64,000 nucleotides of DNA from Monodelphis domestica (GCF_027887165.1 NC_077230.1:29808351-29872350); one strand, 5' to 3'. Positions 34,188-46,818 are shown, numbered from the stretch's first letter. Program-made: numbers and translations. The notes: generated by a model not told the origin, from the sequence alone.

Positions 34188-35273
34188 ATGGCCACCAACT
34201 CCCAGGAACTAAAATTCACAAGCACCAAAAAAATACAAAAGGAAAACCTTAACCCTTGATAATTTTTATGCAGAAAGAACCTAGACTAAAGAGAAGGTAG
34301 CAGAAGACGACAAACAATTAAACACATCCAAACCTTTGGAAAAAATGAGAGTTGCTTGCAAGTTCTTGAAGACTTTAAATCTGAGATTTTGAGAAAAATG
34401 GAAGAAATGTGGCAGGAAAAGCGGGAAATAGTTAAAAAAATAACACTTTAAAAGCTAGGATCTCCCATTTGGAAATTGAAGCCCTAAAATCAAATGAAAT
34501 AATAAGCAAATTGAAGGCCACAAATGACCTGACATTAAGACATGAAGACATGAAAAGCAGGATAGATCAAATCAAAAAGGAAAATCAAAAGATCTTAGCT
34601 GAAAACTAGTCATTAAAAACTAAAATTGGGCAAGTAGAAGCCAATGACCTCACAAGACAGCAGGAATTAATATAGCAAAATCAAAAGAATGACAGTTTAG
34701 AAGGCAACACAAAATATCTCATTGAGAGGGTGGTTGACCTGGAAAACATCACAGAGAGACAATTTGAGAATCATAGGCCTACTTGAAAACCTGGAAACAA
34801 ACAGAAACCTTGACATCATACCACAAGAAATTATCCAAGAAAATTGCCCTGAGGTTCTGCAACAAGAGGGCAAAATAGACATTGAAAGAGTCCATAGATC
34901 GCCTGCTTCACTAAATCCTCAAGAGACAACCCCCAGGAATGTAACTGTTAAATTCAAGAGCTTCCAAGTTAAGGAGAAAATATTTCAAGAAGCCAGAAAG
35001 AGACAATTCAGATATCAAGGAGCACCAATCAGGATTACACAGGATCTGGCAGCCTCCACCCTAAAAGACCACAAGGCTTGGAATATGATATTTAAAAAGG
35101 CAAGAGAATTGGGTCTATAACCAAGAATCACCTATCCACCAAAACTGACTATATACTTTCAGGGGAAAGTATGGGCATTCAATGAAATAGAAGACTTCTA
35201 AATATTTGTAAAGAAAAGACCAGAGCTAAACCAAAAATATGAAATCAAAATACAAAAACCAAGAGAAACATGA
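34188..35273 (+). pseudogene. L1-C ORF1 remnant
   Basis: The ATG at 34188 begins MATNSQELKFTSTKK and meets a stop after about 23 codons. The coiled-coil region is interrupted, and a frameshift lies near 34745, next to the RRM start. From there an open stretch runs to 35120 (DNLRIIGLLENLETNRN, IQENCPEVLQQEGKIDIE, RKRQFRYQGAPIRITQDLA), ends at a TAA where L1-B has a Gln codon, and then continues in frame through LTIYFQGKVWAFNEIED to TGA at 35271-35273. It would have encoded the L1 RNA-binding protein and is no longer functional. Confidence 0.88.
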
Positions 35274-36016
35274 AAAGGTAAATGAAGCCAAATTGTTTAT
35301 ATTCCTATATGGAAAAATGTTATTTGTATCTCTCAAAAGTTGTATTCATTATTATAGTAATTAGAAGAATTATTCATAGGTAGAGATTGGGGTGCTAAGT
35401 GGTTTAAAATCATATGTAAAAAAGAAGAAGAAAGAAAGGGGGAGGATAGAAGACAGCACCAAGAGAAATCTGAAGGAATAAGAAAACTAGGATAAACTAT
35501 ACTACACAAAATGGCACATGAGAGTGTGAAGGGAAGAATACAACTATAAGAAGGAACAGAAGAGAGGGCTAAAAGGTAACACTCAAACCTTAATCTCAGG
35601 AGAATCAATTCCAAGAGGGAAGAGCATCTAGATCTACTGGGGTATAAAATTCTATCTTACCCTATAGGGAAGTTGAGAGGGGAAAACTAAGGGGGGGGGG
35701 GGAGTGGAGCAGGGAGTTTAAAAAAAAGGGAGGGAAAGAGAGGGGGAAGGGAATTTAATAGACCCTAAAAAAATAAAAGAGGAATAAAAATGGAGGGGGT
35801 GGAAAGAGAGGGTGGGGAGGGAAGCAATAACAGGGAGGGAGTATATGTGGGGTAGCTTTAAAAGACCCCAAAAGAAAAATAAGTGTGTAATAAGAAGGAA
35901 AGAGGAAAAAGAAAAGTAAAATAAGGGCGGGGATTGGGGGAGTGATTCAAAACAGAACACTTGTTTAGAAGGAAATAGTGAAAGAGGAAAGGGCAGGACG
36001 AGGGGAGAAAATCAAA
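35274..36016 (+). other. L1-C inter-ORF spacer with polypurine tract
   Basis: A 743 bp spacer, even longer than in L1-B. It shares the block TTCTATCTTACCC with the L1-B and HAL1-like spacers. From 35685 to about 35950 it is purine-rich, with runs of G and units such as AAGGGAGGGAAAGAGAGG. Confidence 0.8.
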
Positions 36017-39000
36017 ATGTTGGGGAATACACAGGCAGTAATCATAACTTGAATGTGAATGGGATCAACTCACCCTTAAAGCTGAAACAAACAGCAGAAT
36101 GGATTATAAAACAAAACCCTACTATATGTTGTTTACAAGAATCACACATGGGGCAGGTAGACACACATAGGTTAAGGGTCAAAGGCTGAAGAAAAATCTA
36201 TTGGGCTTCAAATAAGAAAAAGAAGGTAGGAGTTACTATCATGATATCTGACAAAGCCAAAGTAAAAATAGATATGATTATAAAAGATAGGGAAGGTAAT
36301 TTCATCCTGATAAAAGGCAGTATAGAAAAAGAGGAAATATCAGTACTCAACATGTATGCACCAAATGGTATAACATCCAAATTTTTAAAGGAAAAACTAG
36401 TGGAGTTGAAGTAGGAAATAGATAGTAACACTATAGTAGTGGGAGACTTGAACTTTCCTCTATCAGATCTAGATAAATCAAACCAAAAAATAAATGAGAA
36501 AGAGGCAAGAGATGTGAATGAAATCTTAGAAAAAATAGAGCTAATAGATAAGTGGAGAAAAATAAATAGGGATAAAAAGGAATGCCCCTTCTTTTCAGCA
36601 GGACATGGTACATTCACAAAGACTGACCATGTACTAGGGCATAAAATATGTCAAAAAAGTACAAGAAAGCAGAAATAATAAATGCAATCTTTTCAGATCA
36701 TAATGCAATAAAATAATAATTAATAAGGGTATTTGGAGAGGCAAATCAAAAATTAATTGGAAATTTAATATGATTCTTCAAAATTGATTAAAGAACAAAT
36801 CCTAAATATAATTAACAAATTAATTGAAGAAAATGACAATGATGAGACATCCTTTCAAAATCTATGGGATGCAGCCAAAGCAGTACCCAGGGAGAAATTT
36901 ATATCCTTGAGTTCATATATTAACAAATTAGGGAGAGCAGAAGTCAAAGAATTGGATATGCAAGTTAAAAAAAATACTAGAAAGTGAACAAATTAAAAAT
37001 CCTCAGATGAAAACTATATTAGAGATCCTAAAAATTAAAGAAGATATTAATAAAATAGTAAGTAGAAAAACTTTTGAATTAATAAACAAGACTAGAACCT
37101 GGTAATTTGAAAACAACAAATAAAATAGACAAAGTACTGGTCAATCTAAAAAAAAAAGTAAAGAAGAAAACCAAATTAACAGTATCAAATATGAAAAGGG
37201 ACCTCACCTCTAATGAAGAGGAAATTAAGGCAATCATTAAAAAACTATTTTGCCCAATTATATGACATTAAATATGGCAATCTAGGTGATGTGGATGAAT
37301 ATTTATAAATATAAATGTCCCAGATTAACAGAAGAAATAGAATACTTAAATAACCTCATATAAGAAAAAGAAATTGAACAAGCCATCAAACTTCTAAGAA
37401 AAAATCCCCAGGGTCTGATGGATTCATAAGTGAGTTCCTATCAAACATTCAAAGAACAACTAATACTATAGAATAATTCCCAATTACTATACTATATATA
37501 GAAGAATCCCAATACTAAAGAAACTATTTGACATAATAAGCAAAGAAGGAGTTCTACCAAATTCCTTTTACGACACAAATATGGCATTGATTTCAAAACC
37601 AGGTAGGTCAAAAACAGAGAAAGAAAACTACAGACCAATCTCCTTAATGAGCATAGATGAAAAAATCTTAAGTAGAATACTAGCAAAAAGACTCCAGCAA
37701 GTGATCACAAAGGTTATTCATTATTATAAGGTAGGATTTTTACCAGGAATGAAAGGATGGTACAATATTAGGAAAACCATTCACATAATTGACCATATCA
37801 CCAAGCAAACCAACAAAAATGACATGATTATCTCAATAGATGCAGAAAAAGCCTTTGACAAAATGCAACACATTCCTATGGAAAACACTGCAAAGTATAG
37901 CAATATACTTTGAACATATAGTTTTTTCTAAAAATAGTAAATAGTATATATCTAAAACCATCAGCCAGCATTATCTGCAATGGGGGAAATTTAGAAGCCT
38001 TCCCAATAAGATCAGGAGTGAAACAAAGATGTCCATTATCACCTCTATTATGTAACATAGTACTAGAAACACTAGCAGTAGCAATTAGAGAATAAATAGA
38101 TATTGAAGGTATTAAAATAGATAATAAGGAGACCAAACTGTCACTCTTTGCAGATGATATGGTGGTCTACTTAAAGAATCCTATAGAATTATCCAAAAAG
38201 CTAGTCGAAAATAATCAACAACTTTAGCAAAGTTACAGGGTACAAGATAAATCCACATAAATCAGCATTTCTATATACTTCGAACTCATCCCAGCAGCAA
38301 AAGTTAGAAAGAGAAATTCCCTTTAAAATCACCCTAGACAATATAAAATACTTAGGTATCTAACAGCCAAGACAAACACAGGAACTGTATGAACATAATT
38401 ATAAAGCACTTTCTACACAATTAAAACTAGATCTCAACAACTGGAAAAACATTAATTGCTCATAGGTAGGATGAGTTAACATAATAAAAATTACAATCCT
38501 ACCCAAACTAATTTACTCCTTTTGTGCCATACCCATCAAACTACCCAAAAAATTGAATTTTTACTAAAGCAGAAGAAAAATCAATAACAAAGTTCATTTG
38601 GGAGAACAAAAGATCAAGAATATCCAGGGAAATAAGGAAAAAAATGTGAAGGAAGGTGGCCTAGCAGTACCAGATCTTAAACTGTACTATAAAAGAGGCG
38701 TCATTAAATAATATGTTACTGGCTAAGAGACAGAAAGAAGGATCAGTGGAATAGACTTGGGATAAGTGACCTCAGCAAGGCAGTCTATGACAAACCCAAA
38801 GATCCCAGCTCTTGGGACAAAAAAAGACTATTTGACAAAAACTGCTGGGAAAATTGGAAAAGAGTATGGGAGAGATTAGGTTTGGATCAACATCTCACAC
38901 CCTACACCAAGATAAACTCAGAATGGGTGAATGACTTGAATATAAAGAAGGAAACTATAAGTCAATTAGGTGAACACAGAAGAGTATACTTCTCAGATCT

Positions 39001-39385
39001 TTGGGAAAGGAAAAATTTTAAGACCAAGCAAGAGTTAGAAAAAATTACAAAATGCAAAATAAATTATTTTTATTATATTAAATTAAAAAATTTTTGTACA
39101 AACAAAACCAATGCAATCAAAATTAGAAGGGAAGCAACAAACTGGGAAGCAACAGAAACCTCTGACAAAGGTCCAATCACTCAAATTTATAAGGAGCTAA
39201 ATCAATTGTACAAAAAATCAAGCAATTCCCCAACTGATAAATGGGCAAGGGACATGCATAGGCAATTTGCAGTTAAAGAAATCAAAACTATTAATAAGCA
39301 CATGAAAAAGTTTTCTAAATATCTGATAATCAGAGAAATGTACATCAAAACAACTCTACAGTATCACATCACACCTACTACTACA
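36017..39385 (+). pseudogene. L1-C ORF2 remnant (endonuclease-reverse transcriptase)
   Basis: The endonuclease pieces include VVGDLNFPLSDLDKSNQK (36437 on) and GHGTFTKTDHVLGH. Reverse transcriptase pieces include [18 protein letters not shown] (37581-37913 region) and SLFADDMVVYL near 38145. The connection and C-terminal part is open at 38882-39385 (TPYTKINSEWVNDLNIKKE, SDKGPITQIYKELNQLY, DMHRQFAVKEIKTINKHMKK). Stops and frameshifts are spread throughout. Roughly the last 115 codons are missing because the sequence switches to the opposite L1 strand. Confidence 0.88.
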
Positions 39386-39600
39386 ATTCACAACTCCACT
39401 AGCAATGCATTAATGTCCCGACTTTGCCACATGTCCTCCAGCATTCATTACTTTCCATTGCTGTCATGTTTGCCAATCTGGTAGGTGTGAGGTGCATCCT
39501 CAGAGTTGTATTGATTTGCAATTCTCTAATTATAAGAAATTTAGAACATTTTTTCATGTGTTTATTGATAGTTTTTATTTCTTTATGTGAAAATTGTTAT
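39386..39600 (-). mobile_element. Inverted L1 ORF2 3' fragment joined tail-to-tail to L1-C
   Basis: In reverse complement this matches L1-A from about 14560 to 14770 (TCACAACTCCACTAGCAATG and GTCCTCCAGCATTCATTA reverse L1-A bases). Its distal half repeats, in reverse, the last 110 bp of L1-C (39263-39376), so the two can pair as an inverted repeat around a ~100 bp loop. It carries no tail of its own. Confidence 0.85.
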
Positions 39601-39614
39601 TGGCAGGAATTTTA

Positions 39615-39930
39615 TTTTATTTTATTTAGCCAATTTAGAATATTATTTCTTGGTTACAAGAATCATATTCTTTCCCTCCCTCCCTCCCCCACCCCTTCCA
39701 GTAGCCAATGTACAATTCCACTGGGTTTTACATGTGTCCTTGATCAGAACTTATTTCCATATTATTGATGTTTGCACTAGGATGTTCATTTAGAGTCTAC
39801 ATCCCTAATCATATTCCCATCAACCCATGTGATCAAGCAGTTGTTTTTCTTCTGTTTCTACTCCCATAGTTTTTCCTCTGAATGTGGATAGTGTTCTTTT
39901 TCATAGATCCTGCTGAGTTGCTCAGGATCA
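39615..39930 (-). mobile_element. 5'-truncated L1 (L1-D), minus strand, with target duplication
   Basis: It begins with a T-rich reversed tail (TTTATTTTATTTAGCC) and then the reversed L1 3' UTR (GTGTCCTTGATCAGAAC, GATGTTCATTTAGAGTC, CATGTGATCAAGCAGTTG). CAGGAATTTTA flanks it on both sides (39604-39614 and 39931-39941), the target duplication. It contains only 3' UTR. Confidence 0.9.
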
Positions 39931-39941
39931 CAGGAATTTTA

Positions 39942-41160
39942 AAGGCAGAGAGAATGAATGAAGCACCTATTAGACCAAGCAAACATGATGGATAAAAATG
40001 CCAACTTTGGAAAGTGGAGGATGAATTTGAACAATGAGAAACTCTAGACAAAAAGAATGGTGAAAGTTTGGCAGTATGTAGAAGTTGAGAAAGAGGAGTC
40101 ACTGCTGAAACTGAAAATCAAATCAGGGTGAAATGAAACAGTGGAATCATTAACAGAAACAAGTATAGGTTTGTTTCAGTATTAATAAGTGGTAGGAACA
40201 AGGTCATGGCTTGACAGATGACTTCCATTAACACATTTTTCTCTACCTTCTATAAAACGTCCACCTCCAGGATTCTTGCTGATCTAGTCCATTCCTGACT
40301 GTCCACTACTCTGCAGCAGTGAATCACACTTCAATTATTTCTACTTCCAACCTCTGACCCACTTGTTGCAGAGCACAGACAGATTCCAGAAGCCAAGAAT
40401 CTGTTCATTGATGCCCAGTTGAACTTTGAGGAGTATATAAAGTATTTCCATGAAGTTCACAATACACAAAATCATATTTACACAATTATTGTTTTCCTAA
40501 GTTTATAAAGGATAAAGCTATTTTTCATTACCATTTTGGCATAAGAAATGGAGTGATAATCTTGGGCCCCTGCTCCCATCCCCTAAGTTAAAACTATTTA
40601 TCCACCTATGTGTTGCTTATGAACTTTAAATTTATATATGTGTATATATATATATATATGTATATATATACACTCACATGAGTTAGCTATTATTATCATC
40701 TCAAACCCTGAGACTGGGGTCCTACTTTACTCATTCCACAGTCCTTTTATGTCCTAGAGACTTGCTTTTGAATGATAGACCTCATAAATTGGTCCTCATT
40801 TACATCTTCTACAAGGCACTGCTGCTTAAACGTTTGTTTATTGTCTGACATTAGACATTATTAATGCTCCATCCACCTACCAAGATGTTGTCATGTGGCC
40901 TATTTTTAAATTATTTGATACCAATGGAATGCTTTAATCTATTCCTATTATCATTGGAAGCTCCCTAAATTGTATGTCCTGCTCTTGTGTATTTATCTGG
41001 TCTGGAGTTCCCAGACATCCCTTTCCAACCAGTCTGATATTTCCTACCACCAACTCAGATCAGATTCAGGAGATAAATCACGTGGCATCATCCCTTAACA
41101 ACATAAAATAGTTTAAAATTTTAAAAGTAATTTCACATATTTTGAGCTCATATGAGAAAA
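39942..41160. other. Unassigned sequence with a TA microsatellite
   Basis: No gene seen. A (TA)n tract with TGTG interruptions lies at about 40631-40670. The remainder looks like unique AT-rich DNA. Confidence 0.5.
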
Positions 41161-41164
41161 TCCT

Positions 41165-41300
41165 GTGGGTAAGACTGGACTGGTATATTTATTCCTATGT
41201 TATAGATGAAGAAATAAAGGCATAGAGAAGCTGGAAGTCAGCTGATGAGTAATAGGGTTCTGAACAGAAGCCAAGTCTTGTGACTCATACCCCAATTATA
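41165..41300 (-). repeat. MIR fragment, antisense
   Basis: TATGTTATAGATGAAGAAAT and AAGGCATAGAGAAGCTGG, then CAAGTCTTGTGACTC, are in reversed MIR order. Weak, old copy. Confidence 0.45.
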
Positions 41301-41309
41301 CTTCTGAAA

Positions 41310-41645
41310 TACTCCTTAGTAATGATAATAATTACTCATATTTACACAATACTTTTGTGTTTGCAAAGAATTATATACATATATATATATATTTATGTGT
41401 GTGTATATCTATATCTATCTATGTATTTTTTACATATGTACAGATATATAAATACTTTAATCCTCACCATAGCACTATGGCATAGTTGCTATTATTTTAC
41501 CTATGTTACAGATGAGGAAACTGAGATTTAATGTTAAAGTTAAATGATATGCCCAGGATCATATACTTAGTAAATGTCTTGAGAAAGAACTCACAGGCTT
41601 CTCCTGACTCCAAGTCTACCCTCTAACTACTGTGCCAGCCAAATG
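41310..41645 (-). repeat. MIR-type SINE, antisense, interrupted by a TA/TG microsatellite
   Basis: CTATGTTACAGATGAGGAAA, TTAAATGATATGCCCAGGAT and CTCCTGACTCCAAGTC are the reversed core and tRNA-like head. They are preceded by ACACAATACTTTTGTGTTTG and TTTAATCCTCACCATAGCAC. A TA-rich expansion at about 41375-41455 splits the element. Confidence 0.7.
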
Positions 41646-41919
41646 GCATTATAGAATAGAATTCTGTATGTGTGCTATTTCATGGTTTCAGAAAATATTA
41701 ATATTACAATACTGAGGAACTATAGTAAAAAAAAAATAAAGGTTAACCATGCCTCAAGGCTGAACTTTTCTTGTTTGCCTTTCATCATAACTGCTTTCAG
41801 TTTCTTCAGCTAGACAATCTCTTATTGAAAGTCATCTGTATTTGTTGAAAGATAATAGGGGACTTTATTTCCTCCATGATTTTTTCCCTCTAGTGTAAGG
41901 GATATGTTTCTACTCTTGC

Positions 41920-42108
41920 AACATAAAGAGCATGGAAATATGTATTGTATGATAACACATGTCCAATTTGTATCACATTACTTGCCTCTTGGAGAGGAGG
42001 AAAGGATAGAAGGAGGGAGAGAACTGGGATCACAAAATGTCAGAAAATTGATTCAACATGGAATTGACATATAAAAAATAAAATTGAATAAAACTTATTT
42101 TAAAAAGA
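41920..42108 (+). repeat. L1 3' UTR fragment with A-rich tail
   Basis: GATAACACATGTCCAATTTG, TCACATTACTTGCCTCTTGG and AGGAGGGAGAGAACTGGGAT recall the 3' UTR of an L1 subfamily different from L1-A/B/C. The end reads AAAAAATAAAATTGAATAAA, like an L1 tail. Confidence 0.6.
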
Positions 42109-44422
42109 AATGGGATAGTAGGATCAAAATCTATTCTTTAAAGACACCCTCTTTCTTTCAGAGGATTCTCTTATTGGCCAAGTCCTCATGACTATTTAGC
42201 TATAAACTGTCATATTATCAAAAATCTGAGTGCAAATTTCTTAACTGAACAACTGACCCATTCTGACTTGACTAAAGTTCTTAGAAATATTTACCTCAAT
42301 ATATTTTCCCAGAAGCCAAAACATGTATTCTCCTGGATATTAATAACAAGGAAAGACTGGATGCATCCTAATTTCTGACAGCTTTTTCTGGTCAAATAGA
42401 TGGAGGACAAGTGAATGAACCAGAATATCCTTCTTTATATCTAAATCACCTTGTCTTTCTCCCTCAGCAAATATGTACCTAGAAGAAATAACACACAAGA
42501 AGAAAATTACTTCTTAAAAATAGAAACTAAACCAAATTCCCATCTGTACTAAAATAATTTACTTTGCAATGAAGTATTTTTTAAACTTCTTCAAGGTATC
42601 CAATGGGATATCATTTAAAACAAATTTAACTCAGTTTCCTGGATTTGAATGCTTTTCATCCAGCTAGAAGACAAATTTTAGGACATAAAATTTGATGCTG
42701 CCTCTCACTTCAATAACTTCCTTATTTTATATGAAACTCAAAGAAGGATAAAAATTTTGTTTTCCTTGTTTCAAAAAAAGTTACTTTGTGCCATATGTCC
42801 TTGCTTCATTTCATTCCAGATTCATATTCCTTAATTCTCCTCCTCCCAAAAAAGTGTGTGTGTGTATGTGTGTGTATTTAGACTAGAAGAAAATTATTTC
42901 AAGCATTCATCTAAATTACTAATTAACTTGATTCTATTAAAAGATGTTGAAAATAAAGGTGGTATTAGTGATTTAAAAGATATTGAAATTTCATAAAGGA
43001 GAATCTACAGAAATATTTAAAAGAGAAAATATGTAGTAAAAAAAAAAAGCTCTTAGGAAACACAATCTGAAAAATCAGCAGAATTCTTTTTACCTGAAGC
43101 TACACTGAATTATTTGTTCACCACACTAGTGAACCCCAGGAACTCTGTGAAAGCTAAGAGAGTACCTACCGTTGGCTTGCTACTCATTCTCTTAATGGAA
43201 ATTTCTACGTGCCTCCTGAAGGCTTCCACTGAAGAATCAACTTACAGTGTGTGATTGTCTAAGCCAAAAGAAAAAAAAAATACACTTCAACTTCTGAAAT
43301 GGAAGGTTAAGTAAATTTAAAGTGAGATCACTGCTTTATGTCATCAGTTGGAACATGATTTGCAGGGATTAGAGATAAGTGAAGCCTGGGGCTGATTTAG
43401 ATGAATAAAACTTTGGGAGCTACAGAAATTAGGAAGTAGAGAGAAATACCAAAGCAATAAAAGCATAAAATGGCACTTTGTAATTATTTTCTCCTCCTTA
43501 TATCCTACTCCTCCCCACCAAGAATCAAAGATTAAGATGGGGAAAAAAACTACTCTAACTGCTCATATCTTCACTAATGACATACTGATAAAGTGTATTA
43601 GTCTACAATCTCAACTTGTGACTCATTGAATTGTTCCAAAAGAAACAAAGTAACATTTTTGTCTGTGAAAGAAAAAGAAAGAATATTATCTATAAGTAGA
43701 GGTTTATCTTATAGCTGCTACATGTTATTTAGGTACAAATTTCTAATTTCTTCCATATAAGATATACACTTTAGCAAAACCATTTTGATACACAAATTTA
43801 TATATTAAAGTGGTATCAGAATGTAGATAGATAAATGGATAAATTAGTTGACAGATGAATAGATCAGCAGATCAGTCAATAGATAGATAGCCAGATAGAG
43901 ATATGGGGGAGTATATTGAGAACTAAAGACAGAAAAAACAGACAGAGACAAAGGGAGAAGTAAACAATCTTATCATTTTTAATGAGTTGGCAGACTTGGG
44001 CTCTATTTTGTATGGTCTTTGAGCTATTTTTTAAAATGAATTTTTAAATGTAGTAAAATTTACTTTAAAATGTTAAAAAATATTCTTAGCTGAGGTTGTA
44101 CAAAAACAAATAAAGTCTTGGTAGCAGCTGCTGATTCCTATAAGGAATACATTAATGGAGAGAAATCATTATAAAAAGATTTGATATCTTTTGTTTTCAC
44201 ATCATTTTCATTTCTAAATATATGGTTCCTCACTCTCTTATCGAGGAACTATCAATGGCAGACAACAAAGAATTTTTAAAAATGAAAGAATAAGAGAAAA
44301 TGGCTCAGCAAAATAAATTAGCCCAGTCTTATAGAATCTGCAATGTTCCACACCAACAGGTTCAAATCTCCACAAAGAAAAGGAGGTGTATTTTCTCCAA
44401 AACTATGCTGAAATTAACTACT
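42109..44422. other. Apparently unique sequence, no gene seen
   Basis: About 2.3 kb without an element I recognise, except for GATA/GATG-like simple repeats at about 43826-43905 and a short (GT)n at about 42856-42877. No splice-bounded open frame stands out. Confidence 0.45.
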
Positions 44423-44693
44423 TTGTTGTTGTTCAATTGTTTTTTTTTTAGTTATTCCTGGTTCTTCAGGACCCCATTTGAGGTTTTTTTTTTTGTGGCA
44501 AAGATAATGGAATGATTCAGTTATTTCCTTTTCCAGCTCATTTTATAAATAAGTAACTGAGGCAAACTGGATCAAGTGACTTGTCAAGAGGTCACAAAGC
44601 TAGTAAATGTCTACAGTTAGATTTGAACTCATGAAGATGAATCTCCCAAACTCTAGGATCAGCACTCTAACCACTGTGACACCTAGCTGCCCA
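44423..44693 (-). repeat. tRNA-derived marsupial SINE with RTE-like tail, antisense
   Basis: It starts with TTGTTGTTGTTCAATTG (reversed tail), then CAGGACCCCATTTGAGG, AGTTATTTCCTTTTCCAGCT, TGACTTGTCAAGAGGTCAC and AGATTTGAACTCATGAAG. The reversed head, ACCACTGTGACACCTAGCTG, closes it. This is a full-length copy of the same family as at 23.6 kb. Confidence 0.88.
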
Positions 44694-44759
44694 TATATAC
44701 TTTAGTAGTCAGCAATTAGTTGATGAATTTGTATTACTTCACTTAATATTTATCCTCTA

Positions 44760-44887
44760 TATACTTATTTGTGTACTGGTTGGCTCCCCCATTCTAATGT
44801 AAGCTCCTTGTGAAGAAGGATTATTTCATGCTCAGTAATGCATTCCTAGAACTAGCATGATGCTTAACATATTAAAAAATGACTGAG
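44760..44887 (+). repeat. L2 3' end fragment
   Basis: TTCTAATGTAAGCTCCTTGT, GAAGAAGGATTATTTCATG and GCATGATGCTTAACATATT follow L2 tail order. Confidence 0.55.
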
Positions 44888-45224
44888 CTACCAGGTTGGT
44901 GAGTTGAGATGCTTTTATTCTGGATAAACAGTAAATTTTAGGGAAGGAATAAATAGGACTTGAAAAAAAGAGACTATAGTGCTGCAGTATTACTCTGCCT
45001 AAAACCCTTATCCTAGAAATCACTAGAGCATGCCACAATAGAAATTCCAAAAGAACAAAGCCCAGGCACTCAAGGGAATTTAGGCAAAGCATTACATTAT
45101 ACCACAATGCCCCCTGACAAGCAAGCTTAACAGAAATATAACTATGTGAGATGACACACTGACATCTTGGGCCAACCTGGACACAGAAAGGAAAAACTTT
45201 CTGTGTAAAAGAAACACAAACTAC

Positions 45225-45345
45225 AGATATTTCTACCTCTGTTACCTATGGATATAAATGCATTGAGAACAGGTTCTCTTTTGTTTTAATGGGCATTTCA
45301 GCAGGACTTAGCCCATAGTAGAATCTTAATAAATTATTTTGTAAA
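45225..45345 (+). repeat. L2-like 3' end fragment
   Basis: AATGCATTGAGAACAGGTTC and CATAGTAGAATCTTAATAAA are consistent with an old L2 tail. Confidence 0.45.
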
Positions 45346-45621
45346 ATTTTCACTTAAAAAATTAAGACGAAGTAGTTATACAGTCATTATCTTATCTACT
45401 TATGCAAATTCATGACATTTTCCATATTTTTCATTGTCTCTGTGTCTTAGGATCCTTGACTCACATCAAGATTCAGGTGCTATCTCCTATGGTAAGCTTT
45501 TCTTAAACATTTTGTTCCTTATTTAATAGTCTTCTTGTCTTTTCCAAGCTATTTTGTCTTTACTTACCTGATTCCCAGTTGTATTTCTTCCCATAGTATG
45601 TGAAGGCCTTGATGTCTTCCT

Positions 45622-45985
45622 CTCAATATTTTTCCAATTCTTTTTTATTTATTTGCATTTATGTAGATTTTTAAAATTTTCTTTGTTTCATTCAAATATC
45701 CAGTTAACTCCCTCTCCCCTCCCCCATTAGAGAAGACATCATTTGACAAAAAGATGTATATATACATATATATAAACTATGTCTTACTTGTTTCTATTTA
45801 TTAATTCTTTCACTGGGTGATGGACATACACAAGTCATTCTATAAACAATATTTCAGTTTTGTATATAATCTTCTCTTAGATCTACTCATCTCACTCTTC
45901 ATAATTTCATGTAGGCGATTTTATTTTTGCCCCAAATTAATCTGCTCGTTATATTTTACAACACAGTAGCAGAGCATCTCCATAA
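45622..45985 (-). repeat. Old L1 3' UTR relic, antisense
   Basis: A T-rich start, then AACTCCCTCTCCCCTCCCCC, ATTTGACAAAAAGATGTATA and CTTACTTGTTTCTATTTATT, then TCTACTCATCTCACTCTTCA and ATAATTTCATGTAGGCG. This is the order of reversed 3' UTR and ORF2-end sequence of old marsupial L1s. No duplication found. Confidence 0.5.
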
Positions 45986-46249
45986 CTGGTAAGTATTCAG
46001 TAAATATTTCTTAGATTGAACTGAACTGAATTGTTAGTGGCAACAATCCTGGAGGAAAATAGTACAAATGGAAAGAGTGAGGTTTCTTGAAACTTAAGTG
46101 ACTTCTTACCAAAACTACTTTTCTGTCTTATTATTGTGTAGAATGAAAATTGTGTATTATTTCCTAATATACATTGATTAGTATTAAAAATTGTAGATTG
46201 GCAGCCTCCTATAGAAAAATAGTGAAGTTAGGTGCCCTCCACTAGCAGA

Positions 46250-46729
46250 CATCAATCTCTCCTTGTGAAGAGTAGAAGAAACCCCCTCCCCAGCAGCTTT
46301 ATACATACATATTAATAGAGTCCTTTAATATACTCTTTTAAATGTGGCTAAGAGACTGCCCCCCTTTTCTTCTATGGGAAGAAGTTTAGGGGTGACCTAA
46401 TTCCTATGAGAGAAATCTCAAAACTTACAAGTTATAATCTTGACTACATGTCCCAAGAAATGTTGCAATGCTGTGGCACAAGTAATATTTCCAAGTGTTT
46501 CCTGAATTTGATAAATCTTTGGACAGCCCTAAAACACTGACTCAACTAAAAAATACAAACCTAAGGCCTGAATTGTTGCAATCTGGTAAATCCTTGGACA
46601 GGAAGGAAGATGGAAAGAAGAGGTTACAGATGATGGGAAAGTAGAGGTAGCATTGTGTTGAATCCCTATGAAATTTGAATAAACCTAGGCATTGATGTCC
46701 ACTGTGTCTGGGACCTCAGACTGTGGAGC

Positions 46730-46818
<89 letters not shown>

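Larger units (their letters stand above)
33440..39385 (+). mobile_element. L1-C, older LINE-1 with tandem-monomer 5' UTR, 3' end lost
   Basis: It follows L1-B head to tail. A 5' UTR of about 750 bp unrelated to that of L1-B is followed by ORF1 (34188-35273), a 743 bp purine-rich spacer (35274-36016) and ORF2 (36017 to about 39385). Many stops and frameshifts make it clearly older than L1-B. ORF2 breaks off near residues KTTLQYHITP and is joined to an inverted L1 piece, so there is no 3' UTR or tail in sense orientation. The exact 5' border with L1-B is uncertain by tens of bases. Confidence 0.88.

Noticed and set aside
44880-45119. Possible antisense LTR (TGACTG...CTGACA with AATAAA on the minus strand)
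   Set aside because: No target duplication, the left edge overlaps an L2 tail, and one AATAAA in AT-rich DNA is weak evidence.
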